Assembly: GCA_030998225.1 (NCBI GenBank) | Contig: JAPYXD010000742.1 | Location: forward strand, 1,612,001 to 1,676,000 | Source: Diplolepis rosae | Taxonomy: Eukaryota > Arthropoda > Insecta > Hymenoptera > Diplolepididae | Direction of reading: 5' to 3' | Length of the DNA: 64,000 nucleotides | Shown: piece by piece, positions 9,957 to 21,900 of the stretch | Position numbering within the stretch: the stretch's first letter is position 1 | Layout: each line of letters opens with the position of its first letter | The notes under the pieces: model-generated | Seen by the model: the letters and a program-made list of their open reading frames with translations, nothing else | The model's database searches: none | What the model was told of the DNA's origin: nothing | Position numbers and translations under genes: made by a program

Positions 9957-12900
9957 TTATGAAGACAATGGCGGGAAGTCATCGTCCAATGTTGAAAATA
10001 CCCTGCAAGATGGGCACGACTGACTGCACTTGAACCAACTTCTAATGCACTGAAAAGAATAATTTTACTTTAAGCATAGCTGAAATACATTAAACATGTT
10101 TTGAATACTCTACTGCAGGTCAAGAAAATATTTCATGTTTCATTAAAATAGGGTAAAATTCATGTGATTTAATTAATTAATCATTATTTCAAACTTAGAG
10201 CATGTCTTAATATACACTAAAAAAGATTCCAAGTTTCATTTAAATCAAATGCCCTATTTCACAAAAACTGAAATCTCTAATGGACTCGTTTTCTTATTAG
10301 TAAAAACAATCATGACTTTGTTAGTTTGTTAGTAAACAAACAGCGAAATGTGTCTCTCACCTCCGTATGGAAGGAATGCTGGCACCGTAAAGTATATACA
10401 GTTTTCTGACATCGAGTATTTTCTAAGGGTTCCATACAAATATTACACTCTGCTTCCAAAACTTTTTTATTCCAATTGTTCTCACTTGATTTAAGAACCC
10501 AAGCTTGCTTCGGAGGTAATTTCTTAACAGGCTGGAGTTGCAGTTTAGAAACACAGCCTCCTAAAAAGAGAAAATTACTTCATTCTTAAGAAATTATAAT
10601 TCCAAATACCCTTTATTCCTAGCAAGCATCGTTTTTATTTACACTCAAGCTATAACAAACATTTATTTTTGTGAAAGAAAAAATAAATACTAGAATAATA
10701 AATGTATAAATAGATAAAAAATTTATTTTTCACCTGACATAGTAGAAGAATCAGAGTTTTGACGATTACGCTTGACCGATAATCGTTCGAAATTAAAGGG
10801 ATGAAAGTTGTCTTTGCTATCAAGAACTGCTATAAATTATTTAACGAATAAGTATAATTTATTTTTCTAATAACTTTGAAGCGTAATTGTTTACAATAAT
10901 AACATGCAACTTACGTATTTCTTTCCTGGAGGCTTCGTTGTTTTCATATTTTTGTTCCTTAGGCTCAACTTGAATGTTTACACCATTATAATCATAGATA
11001 TCTGCAATAATAGACTTAAAGTAACTAAAAAATATTTTTAAAACAAGCATAAAGATTTAAATTAATAGCATATTGTGCAACTAGGGAAAACAAAATTTAT
11101 TTTGTGAGAACCACACGGATAAAATTAATGTTTCTCCCGTCTCGCACACGATTTTTTTCTACAAGGAGGGCAAAAAATGGATTTGTTTGCCTCGTCCGCT
11201 AGAGGAAAAAATCTATTAAAGGTACCTACGCTTGTGCTGACGTTTAAGTATGAACTCCTTAGATTCTTTGATAATATCAGAGGTGCTCAGTCCATTTAAT
11301 GAATTGTTATGCATTTTACGAATATCCCATACGCACTCAATCAAATCCAACCTATGGTAAATTTCAATTTATCGTCAACATTAAGATACAATCTGTATTT
11401 TAAGTAGATATAAAATATACGCACTCTGGAATTCCCATAAATTCCTGTCGTAACTTCTCCATTACTCTGTCGATTCCGAATTTCATTTTTTTAGGTGGCA
11501 AACCATTTCTAAGAAAGAAAAATTAAAAGTATTCCTTTAAAAATCGAATAAGGTATTTGTATGTACTCACAGTTCTAAACGTTCATGGAAGGATGAAAAA
11601 ATGATTTTTTCAAAATAAACATTTTCATGATAGGATATGATGTTCCAGGCCCTTCAAATATACAATCTGTCATGAAATGTACATTCTTTTTTAATCTACT
11701 AGTAGTCCCGGCATCTATTCAGTTTACGACTTGGCTAACTCGTAAAATCTGGATTTTTTTATAAAACGATTTATTGAGTGGTCCTGAAGGCAAAATTAAA
11801 TTTCCGAACAAATCGCCAGGTGTGTCCCGGAAATATTATTGGAAGAAGTTCCAAAACATCACGTTTGCGTGGAATGACGCTTCCCATTGCATCATAGAGC
11901 AAGTGTACTGCTAACCAAAATTAAATTAAATTAAATTCTGAAAAGATTTTAAAAAATCAACCTTCTATCTTTATTAGGCATGAAGTTCTGACCCTTTAAA
12001 GTTGACTCATTTTTTTCGATTTTTTGCTAACAGACACTACTTTTTTTTGTTTCTTTGCAGCTCAGAATTTATTAATTTTACGTACAAATTTTCCACAGAT
12101 GAGGTTAAGTGGACGTGATTTCCAGTGATTCTGAAAAAAACAATGATCCAGGTAAAATAGGTCATATTTTATAACCTCTTGAAGTTGACATATTTTTTAA
12201 GTCAATTAGCAAGTATTCACTTTTTTGAAAATATATCGTTTTTTGGTTAGAACTACTTATTAGTATTGCCAACGGAAAATTTTTATGACTTTAAGTTCCG
12301 CGTACAATTTTGGTTGCATGTGGCTGGTTAATGAACTCATCCTTCTTTTTGGGGTCTCAAGAGGTGTGGCAAATCTCAATCTAATCCGATAATTCTATCG
12401 AGAGTTATCGTGTCCACAGACCCCGGGCAGACAACAGACAGATAGACAGGCAGACATAATATGTATTATAATAATATTCTAAGGGGTCGGGGAGAGGGCA
12501 GAGTTTTCGGCCCTGGTCTCCAAGAGGTTCCTTGGAATTAGGGACCTCGACGAGACCGTTGAGAAAAAAGAGGCTCGATGGGCGTCGAGAGCGAAACAGC
12601 GGGGAGAGATCCTTTTCCTCGCCTGTCTGGCACGGTTGGTCGGTTAAGCCTAAAGGGCGAGCGGCCGGCGTGGTGAGTTCCGGTCGAACGGATGACGAAA
12701 GAGTGGTTTGATGAAAGGTGGTTCAGCGGGCAGTGTATTGGTTCGAGAGAGGGGGTTTTTAGTTTCAACAAATATGCCTAGCCTCGTCCTATGAGAGTCC
12801 TGTACTACGTCTATAAAATATTTCGCCATTTTTTCTCGCCAACTAAAAAAAAAAGAACAAAAATATATTGCATCTATAAATTAATTCGTGCCGTTTTTTT

Positions 12901-15900
12901 TCAAAATTTGAACGTTTATTTAAGAAAAACATGTACAATAGTATCATTCAAAGTATTGCCCATCTGAAGCTATGACTTTTTCCTATCTTTCTGGCAATTT
13001 GTGGATTCCATCCCAAAAGAACTGCGCCGGCTTGGCGGCCAGGAATGAACCAAGCCAATTTTTGATACCCTGTTCTGATGTGAACCGTATTCCAGTGAGG
13101 GCGTTCTGCATCGACCGGAACAAATGGTAGTCAGAAGGGGCAAGGTCTGGGCTATAAGGCGGGTGGGGTAAAACTTCCCATCCACTGTTTACCAAATAGT
13201 TCTTAACCGGTATAGCAACATGGGGCCGAGCGTTATCATGATGGAAAATTATTGCCTCGTGTCTGGTCACATATTCCGGGCGTTTTTCGGCTATTGCGCT
13301 CTTCAAACGGATTAATTGTGTTCGGTAGCGTTCTCCATTGATGGTTTCACCTGGTTTCAGCAGCTCATAATAGAGCACACCCTTCTGATCCCACCAAATA
13401 CAGAGCATTACCTTCGCGCCATGGATATTCGGCTTTGCCGTTGATTTGGCTGGTGGTCCGGGTTTCACATATGATTTTTTGCGCTTGGGGTTGCCGTATT
13501 GGATCCATTTTTCATCACCAGTAACAATCCGATGTAAAAATGACTTCTTTTTGTGGCGTTCCAGCAGCATTTCGGACATGCAAAACCGCCTTTCAACGTC
13601 TCTCGGCTCGAGTTCATGTGCAACGCAATTTCCTTGCTTTGGAATGTATCCGGCTGCTTTTAAACGTTTTGAAATGGTTGCTTGAGTGACTGCCAAAGAT
13701 TCACAAAGTTCGACATATTTGAGTGATAAAAAATTATTGTTGTTTACGCTTTAAATGAATGACATATACTGAAAAAGACGCACAATGACAGTAGCTTTCC
13801 AACGTATGTTCAGAATATTGGAACGATGGAATAATGATCAAGTTACGCCATCTCTTAGCAAACCGCACGAATTAATTTATAGATTCAATATACAATTCAA
13901 GTTTTCTAATTAGGTAAGTTATAATATGATTATCAATTGCAACAAACAATATAATCTTAATGAATTATTTAAATAAAACATATAAACTCCGCCATTGCCG
14001 GCCCCAAGCCCGGATGTAAAAGGAGGAGGGGGCACACAGACAGCAACATGACACTACATAATTACAGCGACACTGAACGCAGCAGAACCAATACCCGAGA
14101 CGGCGCTTCGCGGGAGGGCAGCGTCTCGCCCAGAGGAATGTGTGAGGTCATGCACGGAGCAGACGCGTCCTGCAGCCCGCCAACGGTAGTAGCCGAAAGG
14201 ACTCTGCCAGCAGCTGGGCTGTTGCCGTCAGGATGGCCGTCAAGGGAGCCTTATAGACAGGGTTTCCCTAGCGGTGGGCCTGCCGGGCGCACGCGCATGA
14301 ATGGTTCCTCCTCTACCTTCAGGCGCGTGAGGACGCGGTGTGGAGCAAAAGCATCAGGGGACCTTGAATAGGTTCCTTGATGCCGCATGAGTGGAAACAG
14401 TGTGAATGCGGGGGGCCTTTTAATCGGGGTATCAACCCAAATGCGCATGCGGCGGTGACGCTGAACTTCCCTCGTGCCCTTCTCGTGGTCACATCACAAC
14501 CACATGCACGATACCGACCCTCACACCTACCAGTATGAATGCTCCCATAATGGGCGAACCGTCTTAAGACACGACGGGATTAATATGACTTCTATACATA
14601 ACAAAGGTGATGAAAAGGTGAAGGAGCCAGATGCGCACTCACTCACACACTCCTCCAGGGGCTGATGGATGGAAATACGTCCTTCAGCTCCTGAAGGAGC
14701 AAAGTAAGAAAATGGAGAGGTTGGCCAGGGCTCTCAGCGTTATCCAGCAGGGTATGCTGAGAAACAACCCTGGACATGTTAAAGACAGTGTCAGTGAGGC
14801 TTCGGAGGTGTTGAGCGGAATGCTCAACACCCACAAGTGCTTACTGGAGAGCGGGGTGGAAATCCAGAAAAGGCTGGAATCCCACCCCGCATCAAAGAAG
14901 ATGGGCCTCTTCCGGAGACTGCGCTCTGCGTCTCTGGGAGATACCCCAAAAAAGCTGACAAAGGGAGAGAAGAGGGTTGCTCCTTCTCCCCCCGAAGATC
15001 GGCTTCCCAAGAAAGGTAAGGGCGGCATGTCGCCAACTTACGCCGCGGCCACCAGGGGCCAAACCCCACAAAAGGATGGGGAATGGCAGCTGGTGGAGGA
15101 GAAGAAAAAAAAATAAAAAAATAGAGAGGTTGTTGCCGCGCTATGCATCGCGCTGGGCAAGCCAGAACTCGGGGACCAGAGCAGGCTGTAAAAACGCTTC
15201 GGCGGTGTGCAGACTGCGGTGGTCCGTTTAACCGAGGCGGACGCCCGGAGCTTGCTCGGGTTAGGCAGGCTAAGGGTGGGGTGGGTCGAGGATGCCCGGT
15301 GCTTTAGGTGCCAGGGATATGGCCATGTGTCGCGTCGCTGCACGCTTCAACCTCGGGAGACGGAAGGAAGCCCAGAACCTTCTGATGCAGACTGCCAGGG
15401 AGAGGAGGGCCGATGTGTTGCTCATTAGTGAGCACCACAAATGGTCCGAAAACTCTGCGCGGTACCAGGATGCATCAAGGATGGCTGGGATCCTTGTCTG
15501 CAGCCCTGATTTGAGCATCGCGGATTTTCTGGAGAATGATGCGGGGTTAGTTTGGGTGGAGGTGGCGGGGGTACGCGTGTATAGCTGCTACTTCTCCCCC
15601 AACGATCCTTTCGAGATCTTTGAGACCCAGATCCTCCTCCTTGAGGAAAGCCTCAAAGAGGCTTGTGGGCAGTCCCTTATTGCGGGCGACTTTAATAGTA
15701 ATTCGCCCGAGTGGGGAGAAGCCCGTCTGGACAGGAGGGGAATCTTGGTCGGTGAGATGGTCGCCAGGAATGGCCTGATTGTATTGAATCGGGGCAGGGA
15801 TTTTACGTTCAGACGAGGAGCGGGGGGGTCGATTATCGACCTCACGATTGCCGCGCCCCGTCTTGCCTCAAGGATAGGCGACTGGTGCGTCCTCGATGTA

Positions 15901-18900
15901 ATAACATTGAGCGACCATCAGTGCATTGAGTTTAGCATCCAGGAACGAAGTCACCCAGTGAATACGGGAAGGGGGGGCAAGGTAAGGAGCCCCTCCTGGA
16001 ACACAAAACGACTCAGCAAAGACAAGCTTCGTGAACACCTTGAAGAAACCAGGCTCATAGATGAGCTTGGTTGGGCAAGGTCTGTTGAGTCGTTGGAGGA
16101 CACCGTGCGGGTGGCGAGGCGGAAAGTGGTCGCAGTATGTGACCACTCCATGCCTCGCCGCGGGCACGGGCGTACGGGGGACTCGATGTACTGGTGGAAC
16201 GACCAGTTGTCCGTCCTGCGTCGAAAATGCCTTACAGCGCGGCGGAGGCTTACCCGCTCACAGGGTGATCCTCTGCTGCGCGAGGCATGGAAAAAAGCAA
16301 AATCAGCTCTGAGGCAAGGCATAAAGAAAAGCCGACTTCAGTGCTGGAAAGACTTGATCGGGGAAGACGAGAAGGACCCATGGGGTCTCGCCTTCAAAAT
16401 AGTCACTAAGAGATTGGTGACTAGAAGAAAGACCCCGGGCCTGGATAATGCCGATCGAGTCAAGTACATCGTGCGAAGCTTGTTCCCGCATGTAGAGCCG
16501 TTCCAAAGACAGGACCGAAGTTCCTGCATGGTCCGGGGCGAAGAACTCTTCACTTTCGAAGAACTAAAGAGAGCGGGTGGAAGGCTCAAGGCAAACACAG
16601 CGCCAGGGATCGACGGGTTGCCGAACGAGATCCTCAAAAAGGTGATCGGGGTATACCCGGAGATCCTCCTAGAAGTCTTTAACTCCTGTCTTCGGGAGGG
16701 GAGGTTCTTCGCAGACTGGAAGAAGCAGAGGTTGGTCCTGCTGAGGAAGGGCAACAATCCACTAGGGGATCCCTCATCGTATAGACCAATATGTTTATTG
16801 GATACGATGGGGAAACTTCTGGAGGAAATGATCCTACAAAGACTACAGGGTCACATGGTCCGCGAGAATGGCCTCTCGGAAAACCAGTTCGGCTTTCGGA
16901 AAGGCAGGTCAACAGTTGACGCTATCCAGGCAGTGGTGGACATCGCCACTAAAGCAAGAAGAGGAACTGGTAAGCGTAAGGGATTCTGCGCGTTGATCCA
17001 GACTAACTGTTGCGATTGATAGATAACTATCTGAGCGACAGGTGGGTGATATATGAGGGCGACAAATGGTCTCTCAAGGAAGAGATGACATGTGGCGCCC
17101 CTCAAGGGCCTCAAAATGGCTCCTGAGAAGACCGAGGCTTTGCTGGTCACAGACAGGAGATCCTTTCAATATCTGAAGATCGCTCTCGGGGAACATGAAA
17201 TCGAGTGGAAAAAGAGCATTAAGTACCTGGGAGTGCAATTGCATCGAAGGCTTAGCTTCGGCGAACACCTGCAGATCGCGACTGCCAAAGCCATCCAATG
17301 TGGTGCCGCCCTGACTCGGCTCATGCCCAACATTGGTGGACCCAGGGAAGCTAAGAGAAGGCTGGTGGCGAGCGTTGTAAACTCGAAGCTGCTATATGCA
17401 GCTCCGATCTGGACAAGTGCCCTTAACAACCATGCTATCCTGAAGAGGCTGTTCTCGGCACAGAGAGGTGTGGTGATGAGAATTGTCTCAGCATACCGAA
17501 CTGTGTCGACGAGTGCTGTGCTGGTCCTGGTGAGCGTCCCGCCAATTGACTTATTGGCGGAGCAAAGGAAAGAGACCTTTTAGCTCCATAAGGAGCTCAC
17601 CTGCTTAACAAACCTGCAGGAAATCGCTCGCGCGAAGGAGGCCATCCGCAAAGATGGATGACGCAGACTCGTCGAGAAATGGCAGGCGATATGGCATGGT
17701 GACCAATCCGGGAGATGGACACCGTCTAATCCCGGAGCTCACCACCTGGCTTGATAGAAAGCACGGTCAAGTCGGCTTTTACCTGGCGCAAGCGCTTTCA
17801 GGCCATGGCTGCTTTAATGCGTACCTGAAGCGCTTCAAGAAGAGAGACGACGAGTCGTGTAGCTGCTGCGGATCCCTTGTGGACAATGCAGAGTACACAC
17901 TCTTTTTCTGTGCCAGGTGGGGCGTGGCAAGAGAGGCTGTCGGTCGGGAAGTGGGCGCACAACTCACCCCTGACACGATGGTGTCTCTCATGCTCCAGTC
18001 TGAACGGAAATGGATGCTTATCGAGTCATTCGTCACCCTGGTGATGAAGACGAGGGAGCTCGATGGGCGTGTAGAGCGCGGCAACAACGAGGGCCAGTAG
18101 AAATCGCATCGGGGCTTGCACCTGCGGTCCTGCGCCCTGGGTGGACCTGGCTGTCCGCGTAGACCGGGGGAGAAATCTTCTTGTTCCTCCCCAGGTTGGC
18201 GCGGCTAGTCGGTCTGCCAAACGGGCGTGTGGCCGCGGATGGGAGTTCCGGGCGAACGGATGACGGAAGAGTCGTACGCGACTTTAAGCTGGAACCAACC
18301 ACCCGTGAAGTTTAAAGCCGAAAGGCGGTTCCGCGGGTGGTGTTTTGGTTCGAGAGAGGGGGTTTTGGTTTTAACAGGTATGCCTAGACCCGTCCTAGGA
18401 GAGTCCTGTACAACGTCTATAAAAGATTTCGCCATTTTTCCTCCTCACCAAAAAAAAAAAAACATATACTTGAATCACACTAATACTAGATTGACTTTAA
18501 CTTTTACTTATTAAGTAATAAAACTCTAATTGTCTGTTTTACACAATTCATGTGAACTATTCCAGTTTCTTGAGGAGAAAGTCGTAACTCTAAATTAACA
18601 TTATTTAAAATTGTATTAATTTTATAAGGACCTTCATAATGATCATCGAGTTTATCATCACGTGCTTCAATTAATAACATTACGTATCCACCTACTTCAA
18701 ATTTTGTATCATTAAGTTTCTGAACATAGCACTTTGAGAGAGATTCTGTCTGTTAGTTTACTCAACAACTCATCAACCATCGAAAAATAGGAACATAGAA
18801 CATGTTCATAGGAACATTTCTATCGGCGAATTCAGAAGGGAATATAACTTTGTGTCCAAAAACTGCCTCATGTGGAGTGACGCTAGTCGACTCATGAACC

Positions 18901-21900
18901 GAAGTATTAAACGGAAAAATGGCATAAGGTAACCATTGATCCCAAGAGGATTTTGTACTGTAATGACGTAAGTACTCTACAAAGGTATGATGGCTTCTCT
19001 CTAATGCGCCCAACGACTGGGGATAATAAGCAGTAGAGTGATACTGTTTAATTCGGAATAATGCGGCAAAACTAGCCATAAGCTTGCTCGTAAATTGTTT
19101 TCCTAGATCGGTTTGTATAGTTTCGGGACAACCAAAAATGCATATTATATTTCCCGCTATTGCTATTGCTATGTGAGGTGTATAAATTTTGTATAAGGGT
19201 GCAGCTCCTGAATATTTAGTACGGTAATCTACCTACTAAATCGATTTGAATTTTTTGAAAAAATCTAATTGGAGTATCCGTAATTTGCATTGATAATTTA
19301 ATCTTTTGTCTAACTAATTTCTTTCTCAGACATGAATCGCATGTCCCTCGATACGCTAAAAATTTGCAATCCCATTGTTTGAACAGCTTCTCGCAAAGTC
19401 GATACTGGTAATTCTAAATTTTTAGCAATTGTTTAGCATCGCAAGTTTCTTTTACAAACAAATTGAAAATTAAACGTTTTTTTTACAGATGTGACTAATC
19501 CAACTTCAGCATTCTCTTCTCGGATATCAGACAACTTAATCAACGAATTTTCCATCAATTCACAACCCACTGATGTAGTCAATACTCCATCGCAAGCTAC
19601 AAAATTTATTAAGTTACCATCACGTAAGAATAACTTGTCATTACTAGATGTAAGCAAAGGAGTAAGAATGCTATTTCCTCCTTTAGACCTTGCACTCAAC
19701 ATAGGTACCACTTCTACGGATTCGCAATCCTCGGTTCGAACGCGCTTTGTTGGTACCGGGTTCTTAAATGCAACTTTCATGTCTTTAATTACTTGCCCCC
19801 ATGCTCCCAACATTTTAACACTACTTTTTCTCATTATGTTATATTTATCATAACTTCCTTCGGACCGATTAATAATGGATTGAGTAGTCTCTCTCTGTGG
19901 TTAATTACTCCACACACACTCTCTCTCTAAGTCTCTTGGAGGGGGATCCTCCCTCCCGTTACTGACCCGTCTGGCGCAGTCCTGTCTAGAAGACGTGAGG
20001 TTCAATAACTGGTACCTCAATCCTGTCACTGACTTTTACCACCAGTGTCTCTCTCTTTTCTCTTAGCAAAGTACGGTGGTTAATATCAATCTTGACAATC
20101 TCCGCTCCTCTTGCCATTTTAGCCCTTTTGCTAGCTAGCACCTCAAGGTCCAACTCAAGTGTCACCTCATGCCCTCGCGTAAGGAAAGGCTGGGAGCCCA
20201 GATTCCTTAGGACGCGGCCGGCGCGCCCAGTACAACCAGCCCCGTCATGGCCCGGCCCCTCAACGATTGCTGCAGCAACTTGAAGGGTTCGCAAACCTTG
20301 AGAGGGTTTTTCTTTTTGAGAGAGACCCACATTGCATTACCAACTTAAAGCTTTGACTATAAATATAAGAACGAATTTGTTTAACTGTAAATATTAAAGC
20401 ATACAACTCCTTCCCTGTCGTGGTATAATTTACTTCTGCATTTCCTAGGGTTGTAAATGCATATGAAATTGGTAAATCTTCCCCTTTTATTCCCTGATTC
20501 AACATTTTTTTTTTATTCGCGAAATGTCAAGTGAGATGGGCGATAATTACGGCAATTTCGACCTTTTCAGATTGGATTCGGTGTACGCATAAAAACTCGT
20601 ATATGCGCCGAAGTCACATAAAATAGAATATGTGCCAATGCACATTATCGCATTATCGATCGTCGCGTAATAACCCTCATTATGCTCTTAGGCACATAAT
20701 ATACTATTATTTTCTACTTAAGTTCTCTTAGAAAAGTCATTAAGGTTGAATGTAAGTCCCATCCCCGTACAAATAGTAGAGTCCCGTGGGGCGCTGTTTT
20801 GAGAAAATTTCATGGGCTCGCATGGTGAAAATTTTAGTGCGCTACTGGCTTAGAATTCGTAGTATGTGTGTATACGTATAGTCACCAATCCTATGCCAAC
20901 GGCCGACTCGTAGATCGTGCAACACTGCAATTTAAACCTAACTGTGATATGCGTTTGAATAGCTGGATGTCAAAGTTTATTGTTAACAGTTAAAAAAATG
21001 CCAGGTCAAGTGAGATGGAAACGAAGATTTATAAAGAACAAAACTTTAGACTATGAAGTGCGTCGAAATTCGGGACTGGTTGAAGCTAGGAAAAGAAAAT
21101 ATTCTGCCGTCAATTTCACGTATGCCTCCAAGCTGGTTGTGTGTGTGTGTGTGTCGAGACCTGCAGCAGACAAGCTGAAGAAAGGGAACAGTGCTGTCGG
21201 GTCGCGATACTGTTACGTTTATCTGTTTGAAAGTGATTGAAATTTATATGTTCTAAATTAGACTATCTATAAATCTACACGGTGGAGAGATTTGATGTTT
21301 TTTTCAAAAATTTATATTTTCAAGCAGCACAAATACAGACATTTTTTTAATTTCTCTACCAGGGCATTTAGTTACTACAAATTAAAATGTGGAGAGTGCC
21401 TATGAATTGCCCATGAATTACGTGTTAAAATAGTCAACTTTGACAATAATTATCTCTGCATCGGTACGGTTGAAACATTTGAAATTAATTTAGCATATAA
21501 ATAATTATTCTATTTAAATATCAGTTCCTTTTTTAAAAAATTCTACCAGAGATCTATTTTTTTACATACAACCTTAAATAATAAATTCTTTGTGCAAAGC
21601 ACGTATTCTAGATATTATAAAGGATAGTCGCATTTCATTCATAATTATTAACTGTAGAATAAACACATATTATCTGTACTGATATCATGCAGTATTTATA
21701 TTCAATATATTTCTCCATGTTGAATCGCTCTTATTCTGTGCCAATCTCGCTACTTTATTTCTAATAATCTATTTTATGAATAATCCTAAAACTATTCTTT
21801 ATTTTATTGAATATATAATTTCAGACCATTTAAACTTTCGCGGAGAAATCAAAGCGCCTTTAGTGGAAAAATCGACTATTGTCACAAAAATCAAATTGTT

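Larger units (their letters stand above)
13985..18462 (+). mobile_element. Near full-length R1-like non-LTR retrotransposon
   Basis: A GC-rich block that starts abruptly in AT-rich DNA and ends in an A-rich tail at about 18452-18462. It holds an ORF1 relic (14631-15428), an ORF2 relic (15292-18100) and a 3' UTR shared with 12482-12858. Order and domains (CCHC gag-like ORF1; APE-type endonuclease plus reverse transcriptase and C-terminal Cys motif in ORF2) fit the R1 clade. Clade assignment is by motif memory only. Confidence 0.88.
18530..20505 (-). mobile_element. Gypsy-type LTR retrotransposon relic
   Basis: On the minus strand, from high to low coordinate: an RNase H piece (20505-20300), GC-rich foreign sequence (about 19870-20310), a possible linker (19433-19834), an integrase zinc/core segment with stops and a C-terminal GPY-like module (18540-18720). 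No LTRs were found. It lies downstream of the R1-like tail. Confidence 0.72.

Noticed and set aside
14643..18302. Many minus-strand ORFs over the R1-like element
   Set aside because: Shadows caused by high GC content opposite the real ORF1/ORF2.
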